A stretch of 26,586 nt of DNA from Kalaharituber pfeilii (Eukaryota; Ascomycota; Pezizomycetes; Pezizales; Pezizaceae). The stretch spans positions 1 through 26,586 of the forward strand of contig WHUZ01000217.1 in the NCBI GenBank assembly GCA_015179045.1. The letters run 5' to 3'. This document shows positions 16,919-26,586 of this stretch, piece by piece. Every line of letters starts with the position of its first letter. Within the stretch, counting starts at the first letter, position 1. The position numbers and the translations under genes are program-made. Below the pieces are notes generated by a model, which saw nothing but the letters and a program-made list of their open reading frames with translations, ran no database searches and had not been told where the DNA came from.

Positions 16919-18880
16919 GACTTCAGTTCCTCCTTAATGTCTTCTCTATCTGAGTCCAGCTCAGTGATATGGAGGGCACCTCAGTCGGTTCGTCTTTGTT
17001 TGCTTTGTAGGGCTCTCTCTATTCAGTTCTCGAGAGTCTTGGCAGTCTCCGTATCTTACTTTCGCTTATTGTCGCCCTTGGGTTCGGTGTATGTCCACCC
17101 TAACTAACAGTCCTTCTCTTTATAACCTTTCCGTCCACATTTCCTACATTCTTCCCAAGCTCTTCGGTCTTGTTTGATCTGCGGCGGTACGCTGTCGTGG
17201 TTCCTTGAGTTCTGGGGCATGTGGTATACGAGGGGAGCGGAGGATGAATGGGGGGTTGAGGTGTTGGTATTTTTTCGTAAGGAGCCAGAGGAATTTGCGG
17301 CTGATATAGTGGTAGCGTATCCAGCAATCGAAGTAGTAAGTAGTTTGAACTCCTTCTAGTTTGTCATTACTCGAGGATGTCCTGCCATTAGATTCTGGAC
17401 TTGAATCTTGAGGTTTGGCATTACGATGACGATGAGGGCTTGATCTGGTACTTTGGCTAGTCAGTTGAGCCCGTCGATCTCTATGAAGAAGTCAATAATA
17501 GTTCCGGTGTGTTTTACCTTTTGGAGTTTTTGCACAGCTTCAGCGGTTTCCTGATAATTTGAGTAGGCAGCCTAAATGAGCACTTCGGCTTCTGTCCAGG
17601 TCACTACTATGTCCTTAGTATCCCGCTACCAGTCTGATACCTTACCCTCCATGCATTAGGTAAGCAGGTCGAGCCTTAGTTGATTACTATCGGCTCCAGT
17701 TATCCAAAAGTATGATTGGAGCCAGTGGAAAAAATCATTCACTTTGTCCTATCATCCGTTAAAGGTAGGTATATTAACTCGGAGTGGTACTTTTGGTTCT
17801 TGCTGAGGTAGAGAGGGATCCCCTGGCAGGGGAGGTCGTTGTCTACCGAAGGGAGGTCCGCTACCACCGCTGCCACGAAGATCTGGAGGAGGAGGTGGAT
17901 CACTACCAGGAGGGGCCGGAGGGTCCAGAATTGGAGCAGGAGGCATTCTAGAGGGTGTCTTCTTCTTGTCCTGGGCATATAAGAAGTTCAGGATCTGGTC
18001 CAACCTGTTGTCCATAGTATTCATGTTGCTGATAAGGGGGTTTAATTCTTTTAGGAAGAAATTCTCGAGCCCGGCTTTTTGTTGAAGGAGAGCATCATTA
18101 AATTGGACGCTTTGGCTATTCAATGCATCATTGAATTGGGTAGCTTAGGCCATGGTGATAGCATCAAACCTTTGCCTTAGAGCTGTCAGATTGATTAGTG
18201 TAGTGTCATTCTCCGTCTGTCGCTAGGCTGTGAACTGGTTAGTCAGATTTATAATTCCTGTTAGTGCTTGTTGGGCCTCTGATTAGGCATGCTCCACAGT
18301 CTCCTTAAGTTTATTGGTAGTTTCATTCGCTACTTTCTGCATTTCCTTCATCTCTAGTATCTCTCTATATGATACTGGAGAGCTATCGGCGAGGCCCGGA
18401 GATGAACTAGTGGCTTTGGCCATTGAGGCCATAGGTTTGCCCGTTAAGGGGGTAGGTTTGGCTATAGAGGGGTTTCGTTTGGCCGTTTGCTTTCCCTTGG
18501 AGCTAGATAGTTCTCCTAACTTCTCCATAATTGCTCGAAGTATTGTGGCTGTGAGGCGAGGCGACTGAAGGAGAGGGTGCCATTGGGGTGCAGGCTGTAA
18601 GGTTTCTACCCTGAAGTAGCAAGTCCCATAGCTCATCCCAGGTGTTGCATATAATGGAGTATAGGCAATATAGTACTGCGGTTGCGGGTATATTGCCGTG
18701 AGTTGCCCGGAGTGCCTTGCCTGTATTTCCTAAGCTTCTGGGATGACGGTATCGGTTTTATCCTTATCATCACTCATGTGATGAGGGGATGATGAGTGAG
18801 AGGTCGTGAATGGATTGGTCACAAGGGGGGTAGTAATGTCCATGGAGTCGTCCGTCGATGCTACTGACTCTATGGCTTAT
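16907..18880 (-). pseudogene. gag: Gag capsid-nucleocapsid region (inverted gypsy copy C/D)
   Basis: Minus-strand homologue of 2802-4771. Seen are MSYGTCYFRVETLQPAPQWH (18636 downwards), the coiled-coil segment (KVANETTNKLKETVEHA), the Pro-rich linker (DPPAPPGSDPPPPP, about 17900) and the capsid start VNIPTFNG (about 17755-17780). The zinc knuckle near 17120-17165 is CRKCGRKGYKEKDC, with its His changed to Tyr. Stops such as A-stop-ATQFNDA versus QAAQFND in copy B fit CAA to TAA. The knuckle is in frame with the preceding linker here, which shows that copy B suffered the 1-bp loss. Confidence 0.82.
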
Positions 18881-19194
18881 GCAAGTCTAATTCTCTGTAT
18901 GGAGGAGAGATGTGAGCGGGCGATATCCAGTTCTCGCCGTGTGGTATTTAATTGTGAGACTAGCCAACGGATATAGTCATCACTAGCTAGTCAGAGCCAG
19001 TGAACCTCGTCAACCTCTTGCTACAGAAAGTCAATGTCAGCCTGGAGTTGTTCTTGCTACAATTGCTGCGACACAACCTCATCATGGTAGAAATTAATCT
19101 GCTCTCTTAGTTCTTGTGTACAGGTTAGTAGGTGGTGGTTGTCTGCAATTATTAGGTATACGATTAGTATGATCAGAAGTAGGATACAGAGCAT
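18881..19194 (-). pseudogene. gag: Gag N-terminus with hydrophobic anchor (inverted copy)
   Basis: ATG at 19194 on the minus strand starts MLCILLLIILIVYLIIA, a 16-residue hydrophobic run, followed by a polar helix-prone stretch (CTQELREQINFYHDE). The frame stops at a TAG near 19055 where copy B has CAG. It agrees with copy B over the hydrophobic run, supporting this start. Confidence 0.6.
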
Positions 19195-19223
19195 GGGGAT
19201 AAAATAGAAGTCAAGCAGTGTAA

Positions 19224-19819
19224 TGTTACTGCCAGGCGCTTCAACGTTGCTAAGCGGTAGTGGTCTGATAAGAATGGTACGGCTAAAGAGCGAGTGACGA
19301 AGAAGGGCAGGCAAAAGGTAAGTGATGAACTTAGAGTTTGAGTAAAACTTAGGACACCACTAGTGTCTTAATTCTTTATAACTAACGGCGAGCAGCTGAG
19401 GCTTATATAGTAAGTACCTATCATACATAACTTATCAATAATTAATAACATGACTATAATATGATAATACTATCTCGTAAAATAGATAAATAAATATAGA
19501 AACAGTAATGTAATAGAAATATATGATAATATAGATCCCCTTTCCAAAACTAATAAGTAAGTGAAGCGTTATCTATATTGCAACTGTGCATTATTAGTAA
19601 AGGTATTGTAAGCGACGTCAGTTGCTTTATAAGCACCATGCATGTATTAGTGCAGTATACATATAAGAACCGACACACATGTCTGTGAGGTAACTACTGA
19701 ACAACTAAAGTGTATTGCAGCTCACCTAGTATTGATCAGATATATCTTAGCAAGTCTTATAATAGTATGGAGGTAGTACCTTCCCGATATTTAGTAGGTC
19801 TTTACCTTTAGCTATAACA
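19224..19819 (-). repeat. 5' LTR of the inverted gypsy copy
   Basis: Homologous to 1839-2453 in opposite orientation, with many transitions. On the minus strand it starts TGTTATAG (19819) and ends CAGTAACA (19224). The outer flank differs from that of copy B, so the two copies inserted at different targets. Confidence 0.78.
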
Positions 19820-20996
19820 ATACTTACCTTAAGACATATAGTAGAAGATAGTAGATCTAGAGTATCAGATTAGAATTAAAATACTAAGACTTACTCCTAA
19901 TATATATATACTAATCTTAGAACTATATCTAAGTAGTTTAGATACTATATTAGATTCTAATCTTAATAAAGCTTGCCTGATAATTATATACCATCTCTCT
20001 AAAGCTTAGGCTAGGGAGTCTAGATATAAGAATAGATTTTCTACTGATTTCTTATACTGAATTTTTCTAAAAAAAAAAAAAAAACCACAGCTTTCTACTT
20101 CAATCTTTCAGAAACTTCAATTTATACTCTTATAAAGTACTTAGTATACAAATTCTATAACTGATATGAAAGGTCTACTATCTAATAGTATAGGTCTTTT
20201 AGCTTTTATTATAGTCCTCTTGACTGAACTCTTTATTTAGACATAAATACTACTAAAACCTATTATCTATATTATTTCAAGCTTTATAGCCATACTAGTA
20301 CCTATATAAAATACTTGCATAAAAAACATTCTAATTATAGATAAAAGTCTACATTTGAGTAAATAAATATTTTCATATGCAAGCAATAGTATTTCGATAC
20401 CCTCAATTCATTAAAAAATACTAAACTCTAGAAAAAGAATAGAAAGGATGAAAATAGACTAGAATATGTCCTTCAATAAATCCATTCAGTCTATTCCAAC
20501 TTTGAACCCCATAATTCTGAAACCTTTATGAATAATAGCTTAGAATTTGAGAAACTTTATTTTAACAATCTTTCTCTTACTGATAAGAAAGATAACTTAG
20601 GAAATACATCTTCCAATATTATAAGTCGGACTTTCAGTTCTTTTTTATTAAGATTTATAAAAGAATACTTCTCTTTTCTTCCAAATATAAAGCTAGAGTT
20701 CCATTACACTAGCATATGTTTTATTACCTCTGAAATACCTCCTCTAATATTTTCTAACTCTTTGTAAATGCTCTAAACTATAAGCTTACTTGATTTTTTC
20801 AAATATCTAGGATTTGTAGATTTTATATTAATGAATTCTTTAAAGATACAATAATAGCAGCAGTAGCAGAGAATGATCTAATATATAAAGTCTCTTTTTA
20901 CTTAAGTTATACTTGATATAAACTTCTGGATTCAATAGCTTCTAAATTGTAGTAGATTAAAGAAATCATAAAATACTAACTGGAATTAGAAACCTA
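19820..20996. other. AT-rich decayed DNA, nothing assignable
   Basis: About 1.2 kb of AT-rich sequence with dense stops. One 79-codon open frame (20528-20767) has Phe/Leu/Asn-rich composition and no recognisable domain. A run of As is present near 20070. It is probably an old, heavily mutated repeat. Confidence 0.5.
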
Positions 20997-21001
20997 ATTC
21001 T

Positions 21002-21243
21002 TATTATTGGTTGCAATCAACTATCTTGCAAACCATTGCACTAAAAGGTAGAACTACCAGTAACTTCTGGTAGTATGGTTAGGATATATAAGAGTATTTA
21101 TGTATACGGGCTCTTAGTACCAGTTTGCACTAGGTCTTCAGGTATAGCAAGGGTGGGCTGGTTACATGACCTTGTAGCTCACTACATTTTAGCCCTGCTT
21201 TAGGTACGCTCGCATACTGCCATGTCATACTATTATGATATTA
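21002..21243 (-). repeat. 3' LTR of TRIM family 2
   Basis: Shares long stretches with 21454-21698 (for example AAAAGGTAGAACTAC, GGGCTCTTAGTACCAGTT, TTTTAGCCCTGCTTT). The right edge is approximate because of decay. Confidence 0.78.
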
Positions 21244-21423
21244 CTCCCCCCTTAGTAGAGTATGTCTCAGACTCTCTATATATTAACTCCCAGCCACCTG
21301 TTACTACCTTAGGGCTTCAATTTCATATGTCACTATACTACTTTATAACCAGTGACTGGCCTGAGGCTGTAAGCTATCTAAATCCAAAGGTTGCATGCAC
21401 TATCTCATATTCACTACATATAA

Positions 21424-21451
21424 GATTTGAATTGGCGACCCTACCAGTAGT
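21424..21451 (-). promoter_or_regulatory. Self-priming site and B-box-like motif of TRIM family 2
   Basis: Minus strand ACTACTGGTA (21451-21442) starts 2 nt after the 5' LTR and is the exact 10-nt reverse complement of TACCAGTAGT (21514-21505, minus strand) inside that LTR. The latter starts 28 nt after the start of a TATATAT box (21542-21536). It is followed by GGTCGCCAATTCAAATC (21440-21424), which matches the TRIM family 1 motif apart from mainly transitions. An alternative reading is a tRNA-type site starting TGGTAGGG at 21446. Confidence 0.6.
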
Positions 21452-21453
21452 AC

Positions 21454-21698
21454 TATTACAGATTGCAACTGACTGTCTTGCAAACCGTTATACTAAAAGG
21501 TAGAACTACTGGTAACTCTTGGTAGTACAGTCAAGATATATAGGAGTATCTATACATATGGGCTCTTAGTACCAGTTCGTGCCAGGTCTCTAGGCATAGT
21601 AGGGGTAGGCTAGTCACATGACCTCATAGCTCACTGCATTTTAGCCCTGCTTTGGGTACACTTACATATCGCCATATTATACTCAGGCTATCATAACA
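21454..21698 (-). repeat. 5' LTR of TRIM family 2
   Basis: 245 bp, plus-strand start TATTACAG and end ATCATAACA. It contains the TATA box (21536-21542) and the self-complementary segment (21505-21514). Confidence 0.8.
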
Positions 21699-21703
21699 AT
21701 TCT

Positions 21704-22565
21704 ACTATCATAATACATTATAATATATAAGATATCTTTATCAGAGAGCCTATGTAGAGAATATAATATAGAGTCTAGTAAAAGAGATGGATAGTAAAGG
21801 TGAGCAGATCTACAATAAGATGCATACTGCATATTGGTAGTGGGACACATAGGTAATATAATTACACTTTACTTATTGTATATCTTACTTATAAAGTCAG
21901 ATAGCTTATACTGGTATTGCCAATTAGATTCATACTTATCCCAATTCTTCTGGCCTCTGATATAATATATCTTATGAACTTTTCTAGTAACAAAAAGCTG
22001 TAGCTTCTCTATCTCAGTATAGGAAATATCATATCTTAAGTCTAAAACATGCCCTCAATGAATGCTTAGATTTCTCTAACTCTTCTGCTAATTTCACCTA
22101 AAAGAGTTTCTAATATTAATAGATATTTCATTGATACCTAAAAGTAGGAGTTATTAGATATTATCTATAAACTATTAGTATATATACTAAAGCTACTATC
22201 TAATTCTACATGCTATAAAGAGATTAAAATACTATATACTTATAAGTAAGTCTGACTTTACTAGTACATTCTTTATATCTCTAGATAGCTCCTAAAAACT
22301 ATATCATATATAGTATAAAGTCAAATCTATGTACAATTTGTAGTTCATCAAAAAAAATACTTAGGTGAACTAGCTGTAAATAGACTCCGAAGCCTATACT
22401 ACTGCTTATTATAAATCTAATAAAAAAAGTTTTCTATTTGATAATATAAACTATATAGAAAATGCATTATAGTTACTTCTAGACATTATCCTATAAAAGC
22501 TTGTTTAAGCTAATATTCTCTATCACCTACTCCTTAATATTATCAGTACTAATTATATAATAAAG
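21704..22565. other. AT-rich decayed DNA, nothing assignable
   Basis: About 0.86 kb with very high AT and stops in all frames. No repeat or domain could be supported. Confidence 0.5.
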
Positions 22566-22717
22566 TACATCAGGAATAATGGAAGTTTGTATCCTTAGTG
22601 CTATGAGCGCCACAATATTGGGGCACTGGAGCACAAACTCAATTCTACAACATACTACTCTGGCTCCGTGTATTACAAATATATGAGTTCATGCTACTGT
22701 ATCCCCAATGTGCAGGG

Positions 22718-22895
22718 CGCAGTTAACCTAATAGGCCTCGTTAATAACACAGCCGACCTAATAGTCTCTTTATAATACTAGTCACCTAATGAGTCTTATT
22801 GATAATGCAGGTCACTTGGTGAGTCTTATTGGTAATGCAAGTTACCTGGTAAGTCTTGTTGGTAATGTACGTAAGCTGGGAGGATATCGTTAAGC
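22718..22895 (+). repeat. 30-bp tandem minisatellite, about six copies
   Basis: Units follow the pattern (AG)TCACCTAATGAGTCTTATTGATAATGC. The central units are close, the outer ones diverged. It takes the place of the 59-bp minisatellite of the 5-kb foldback element. Confidence 0.78.
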
Positions 22896-23144
22896 ACACT
22901 ATTAATATAATTAGACTTGTTGGGGATGTAATTTACTCTATGGCCTCATTGGGAGCGCACTGTAACTGTAGTACTACGTTGTCAATTCTGTTTACACATC
23001 CTCAGGTATTCTCAATTCAGTATATAGAATTATTTATTTATTTCTAGCTATTGCAATATATACAGATACCCTTTCACCACCTCACCATGTCATACCGCTC
23101 CACCGCTCTACCGTATCCTCATAGATTGAGCCTTCCATATCTCA

Positions 23145-24055
23145 TACTGTGGAGGTAGACCTGCCATACCTATTAAATTAAACTAATTCTGCCATTCTCA
23201 TGCCATTGAAAGGGCCCTACAGTAGCTGTCAGATTCAGCTCACATTCACACATGTTACTATGTTGAAAGGGATCTGACATACCTATGAAATTGATCCCTT
23301 CTGCTATTGTGGTGTTGTTGATTGAGCCCTACAGTACATATCAGATTCAGCTCACATTCATACATCTCGTGACGTTAAAAGAGACTCGCCATACCTATGC
23401 AATTATACTCATCATGCTATTCTCATACCATCCAAAGGACATGACGGTATGTGTCAGATTCAGCTCATGTTCACATATCTCGTAACGTTGAAAGGGATCT
23501 GCCATACCTGTGTACTGAGCTCTTATTACCATACTCATATATCTCGTGATGTTGAAAGGAACCTATCATACCTGTGACATTGACCTCATTCTGCCATTCT
23601 CATGTTGTCAATTTAGTCCAACGGTACATATTAGATTCAGCTTATGTTCATATATTTCAACATTGACAGGAACCCACCATACCTATAAATGGAGCTGATT
23701 TTGCAATATCTTGTGCTGGCGGAGGGGCCCTATAGTATCATGTTAATCTCATGCTATCATATATCATGCCGTAGACAAAGACCTACCATACCTGTAAAAT
23801 TGAACTCTTCCTGCCATTCTCATGCTGTCAGAAGGGCCCTGTAGTACATATCAATGTTAGTTTGAGCTCCTGCTCACAAATTTCGCAACTCTGAACCAGA
23901 CCCCCTATACTTATAAATTCAGCTCACGTTGCTATATCTCACACTAGACTGTATGGTACTTATAAAGTTAAGCTCATGCTCACATATCTTGTGACGTTGA
24001 AAGGAGCCTGCCATACCAGTTAATAGAGCTCATTGTGCAGCATTTCGTGCTGTCA
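23145..24055 (+). repeat. Degenerate 57-bp-family satellite array
   Basis: Monomers share GCCATACCT, AGATTCAGCTCA, CATATCTCGTGACGTTGAAAGG and similar blocks with the arrays at 11599-12351 and 14395-15360. Divergence is high and AT-shifted, indicating an older or more mutated array of about 16 units. Confidence 0.8.
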
Positions 24056-24195
24056 AGTAAGTTCTATTAATATGTATGAGTAAGTTATACAATGTGTGAG
24101 TAGGTTGTATGAAGGACAAAGAAAGGCAAATAAGAATGAAGAAGCACGAAGAAGGACGATGAAGTACGAAAAAGGACGAAGAAGCACTTTCTATG

Positions 24196-24323
24196 AAAAT
24201 TGACTCTTGAATTGATTCTGGAATTGACTCTTGAATTAACTCTAGAATTGACTCCTAAATTAACTCTGGAATTGACTCCTGAACTGACTACTGAATTGAC
24301 CCCTAAATTGACTCCTGAATTCA
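24196..24323 (+). repeat. 12-bp tandem repeat (GAATTGACTCCT type)
   Basis: About eleven copies of (G)AATTGACTCCT / GAATTAACTCTG. On the minus strand this gives a repetitive reading (GVNSRVNSRVN...), which is a by-product of the 12-bp period rather than evidence for a protein. A purine-rich GAAGGACGAAGAAG tract precedes it (about 24110-24190). Confidence 0.85.
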
Positions 24324-24480
24324 ATGTACAAGTAGAGGCAATTTTCACAGTGTTAATATACCAGCTGGAACTAGATTGATTAGCAACTCATACTATACCT
24401 AGTCTAGTTATATCATGCCACTATAGTAGTCTGGTTGCTATTGGGAGCTATCCTAGCTAGCCCGTAGGATTACAGCAGGC

Positions 24481-24728
24481 AGCTGAAATAGCCTGAGTGA
24501 CCTCATCAGCACTGAATTTAGCAACCTATCTGAGACCCAATGGGGGCCCAAGTGACCTCACTAGAACTTAATTCAGTAACTCAAGAGACCCACCTAGAAG
24601 CTTAAGCTGAAATGGCGTGAGTGACCTCATCAGTACTGAATTTAGCAACCTATACAAGACCTAACAGGGCCTAAGTGACCTCACTAGCCTTCAATTCAGT
24701 AACCCAATGGAGAGCCCAAACAACCTAG
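24481..24728 (+). repeat. 124-bp tandem duplication with ~62-bp half units
   Basis: Two copies start at 24481 and 24605 (AGCTGAAAT...GTGACCTCATCAG). Each contains two related halves (GTGACCTCATCAG...CAACC and GTGACCTCACTAG...CAGTAAC), so this is a two-level tandem structure. Confidence 0.82.
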
Positions 24729-24864
24729 AAGCAAGCTAGTGTGTAGCAGACTCTGCCTCGAGTACATTGAGTATGTTGTAATGTTGGCAGTAGGATTACT
24801 TGTGTTGTGGGTGCAATGGAGGACTTGAGCATGTTGTGGCGCTAGCAGCAGAATTCCTTGCAGT

Positions 24865-25101
24865 TGTTATGGGTTCACCATGACCGTAGTGTAAATGGCC
24901 AGTGGAGTGCGTGAATAGTGAAAAATGCAAGTGTATACAAAATGTGTATATGCAATATAGGTGACATGCGACAGCCGAAAGGTACTGCAATCATATAAAT
25001 GAATACTATATAAGTTACACAGAGGACTAGCGAGTATCACTAGTCAAGTGTCTTTTTGACCTAGCAGATGGTAACTTTCTGCATTTACCACCTCCGTAAT
25101 A
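24865..25101 (+). repeat. 5' LTR of TRIM copy F
   Basis: 237 bp, starting TGTTATGG and ending CCGTAATA. It has a TATA box TATATAA at 25007-25013, and TATCACTAGTCAA (25035-25047) starts exactly 28 nt after the start of that box. Confidence 0.88.
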
Positions 25102-25102
25102 G

Positions 25103-25136
25103 TTGACTAGCAATAAACCAGTTACCGGTTTGATGC
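25103..25136 (+). promoter_or_regulatory. Self-priming site and B-box-like motif of TRIM copy F
   Basis: TTGACTAGCAATA (25103-25115) starts 1 nt after the LTR and pairs with the LTR segment 25035-25047 at 11 of 13 positions; the two mismatches fit decay. AGTTACCGGTTTGATGC follows at 25120-25136. Confidence 0.65.
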
Positions 25137-25504
25137 TTAACTTATCTCGCCAATTCCCTAAGTATTAGATATTAAAGCCATAGAAAGTAAGACCTTATCT
25201 GAGCCAAGAGCTGAAGAGTGAGAGCTATAAGCCACAGCTAGAGCCAAGAGCAATATAGAAGGCCATATAAGACAGCAAAATATTGATATTAGGTGACGCT
25301 GTATAATCCTGGCATACCAAGTGATAGGTGGCGCTTGCGCAATGCATCTGAGGCAGTAGTAAGAATAAAGTGATGTATCGGATCCCTAGCTAATATTCTG
25401 GTTAGAAGGGTCATATAGCACAGCACATGAGATAATCTATGATAGCCAGGATAGGGGTAGACTTATATAGCAACCTGAAAAAGTTGCTCTAAGAGGGGGA
25501 GTAC

Positions 25505-25741
25505 TGTTATAGATTCACCGTGACCGTAGTGTGGGCAGCTGGTGGAGCGCACAAATAGCAAAAAATACAAGTGTATACGAAATGTGTATATATGATGTAG
25601 GTGACATGCGATAGCCGAAAGGTGCTACAATTGCATAAACAAGTACTATATAAGCTACACAGAGGACTAGCGAGTATCGCTAGTTAAGTGTCTTTTTGAC
25701 CTGGCAGATGGTAACTTTCTGCATTTACCATTTCCATAACA
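25505..25741 (+). repeat. 3' LTR of TRIM copy F
   Basis: 237 bp, starting TGTTATAG and ending CCATAACA, followed by GCAGT, the second half of the target duplication. Confidence 0.88.
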
Positions 25742-25987
25742 GCAGTACACTGAGGGTGTAAAACTAGGTTTTATAATACTAGGGGTGCACCAAGGTAAAA
25801 AACTGATTTCATGGAGCGTAAGAGTAGTAAAGGAATAACAAAGTCAGAAGACCAGAAAGTGTAGGGTGCACCTGTCATCAGGTAATGAGGTCAGAAATGT
25901 ATGGGGTGCTTAGAGCTCTCAGAGTATAAAGTGTACATTGTAGTGCTGGGTGCCACGTTGTAATATAACTCATTTTTTGCTGATGTA

Positions 25988-26586
25988 GATTTAAGCATTT
26001 CTTAAAAAATATAACTACCTAGTCCTATTTAATTATATATAGAAGAGATTGCCTATTTATCTTAGATTTTATTCCCTTAGAAAGACTTATAGATCTGTCT
26101 TTTAGTGGTCTAGTAAGAAAATATAGTGTATTAGCAAGGTCATATTAAGTACTTTTGCTACCACTTTATATTAGACAGCTAATCAATCATAGTTAATAGG
26201 AGGACAAAAATAAGACTTTAACAAAGTAATCTCTTATATCAGATATCTAATAGATTTTATACTAATGGTGTAGTATAGAAGTTACACTGTATCTACTACT
26301 ACATATATGGAGGAGTATTTGTAGAAGTTCCATGAGTACAAGAATGTCTTTTTTAACTTATTGTACTAGAAAAAAAGTATAGAATAATGCTAAAAAAGTA
26401 AAACCATAACTTATATCAGATTATCACTTTGCAGAAGCCTCTACGTAATATACTATAGTATAATGAGAGCAGTTGAGAAAGAAGGACTAATTAGAGTATT
26501 AGTATTATACCTTAGTATGCTAGTCAGTTATTAGTTAAGAACTTTTTAGAAGAAGAAGCTAACTTCAACTTTTTTTAAAAATCTAT
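25988..26586. other. AT-rich sequence, nothing assignable
   Basis: About 0.6 kb of AT-rich DNA with stops in all frames. No repeat, domain or regulatory signal could be supported. Confidence 0.5.

Larger units (their letters stand above)
21002..21698 (-). mobile_element. TRIM family 2 (697 bp)
   Basis: Two direct repeats of about 242-245 bp flank about 210 bp of non-coding DNA. A perfect 5-bp target duplication ATTCT (20997-21001 and 21699-21703) flanks the whole. The ends are TGTTAT.../...ATAACA-type with decay. A polypurine tract (CTAAGGGGGGAG on the minus strand, about 21244-21255) beside the left repeat and a primer-binding site beside the right repeat set minus orientation. Its LTR sequence differs from TRIM family 1, but the polypurine tract, the B-box-like motif and the self-priming layout are shared. 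Confidence 0.8.
24865..25741 (+). mobile_element. TRIM family 1, copy F (877 bp) with intact target duplication
   Basis: Two 237-bp LTRs (24865-25101, 25505-25741) and a 403-bp non-coding interior. A perfect 5-bp duplication GCAGT (24860-24864 and 25742-25746) shows a clean integrase-type insertion. It is homologous to 7836-8715 in opposite orientation; nearly all differences are C/T or G/A, at both CpG and CpA. The polypurine tract AAGAGGGGGAG is at 25491-25501. Confidence 0.9.
22568..25985. mobile_element. Second foldback-like element, degenerate (3.4 kb)
   Basis: The left end CATCAGGAATAAT and the right end (reverse complement) CATCAGCAAAAAATGAG resemble the termini of the 5-kb element, and TA flanks both sides (22566-22567 and 25986-25987). 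The order of parts on the left is the same: terminus, short-unit minisatellite, AT-rich spacer, 57-bp-type satellite array. The right half holds other tandem repeats and a TRIM copy (24865-25741); an inverted satellite arm is not evident. The left terminal match is short, so the boundaries are tentative. Confidence 0.5.

Noticed and set aside
21424..21446. tRNA gene fragment (T-arm plus ACCA-like end)
   Set aside because: Only the T-arm-like part is present, stem pairing does not fit, and it sits at a TRIM primer site. A tRNA-type primer site stays a possible alternative to self-priming.
21222..21503. 93-codon plus-strand frame across the TRIM family 2 interior
   Set aside because: It crosses an LTR boundary and lies on the antisense strand of the element; no domain is visible.
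24085..24348. 87-codon minus-strand frame with GVNSRVN repeats
   Set aside because: A by-product of the 12-bp tandem repeat; the remainder is low complexity.

Overview
This window is a graveyard of nested mobile elements. I find no intact host gene, tRNA gene or rRNA gene. Large AT-rich spans, Ty3/gypsy chromoviruses with chromodomains, and decay dominated by C-to-T / G-to-A changes (CpA and CpG contexts, many CAA/CAG codons turned into stops) suggest a repeat-rich compartment of a filamentous fungus, probably an ascomycete with a mild RIP-like or methylation/deamination process. That taxonomic reading is inference.

Layout. (1) 1-1838: the rotted 3' half of a chromovirus (RNase H tail, integrase, chromodomain). 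(2) 1839-7835: a second gypsy element (copy B) on the plus strand, with 5' LTR, gag, a gag/pol junction carrying a -1 frameshift cassette, protease, RT, RNase H and integrase; it is broken by single-base indels and a few stops. (3) 7836-8715: an 880-bp TRIM (terminal-repeat retrotransposon in miniature) at the junction where copy B meets a tail-to-tail inverted copy. (4) 8716-19819: that inverted copy (C/D, minus strand), split inside its RT gene by a 5,000-bp insertion at 10963-15962. (5) The insertion has terminal inverted repeats, a 2-bp target duplication and arms built of ~57-bp satellite monomers in opposite orientation, so it looks like a foldback-type DNA transposon. It hosts at least six smaller insertions: a LINE-type poly(A) retroposon, three ultra-short poly(A) retroposons, a TA-flanked MITE and an 85-bp MITE with 9-bp target duplication. 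(6) 19820-22565: AT-rich decayed DNA holding a second, different TRIM (21002-21698). (7) 22568-25985: a degenerate second foldback-like element of the same general plan, holding another copy of the first TRIM (24865-25741). (8) 25988-26586: featureless AT-rich DNA.

How it works together. The coding capacity is gag-pol of one gypsy family plus fragments of another. The most interesting signals are non-coding. Both TRIM families carry, just after their 5' LTR, a 10-13 nt stretch complementary to an LTR sequence that starts 28 nt downstream of a TATA box. This is the geometry expected if the 5' end of the transcript primes its own reverse transcription, as in Tf1. The gypsy family has a weaker version of the same arrangement. 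The TRIMs therefore look like parasites of a self-priming chromovirus, and the foldback elements look like the vehicles that spread the 57-bp satellite.
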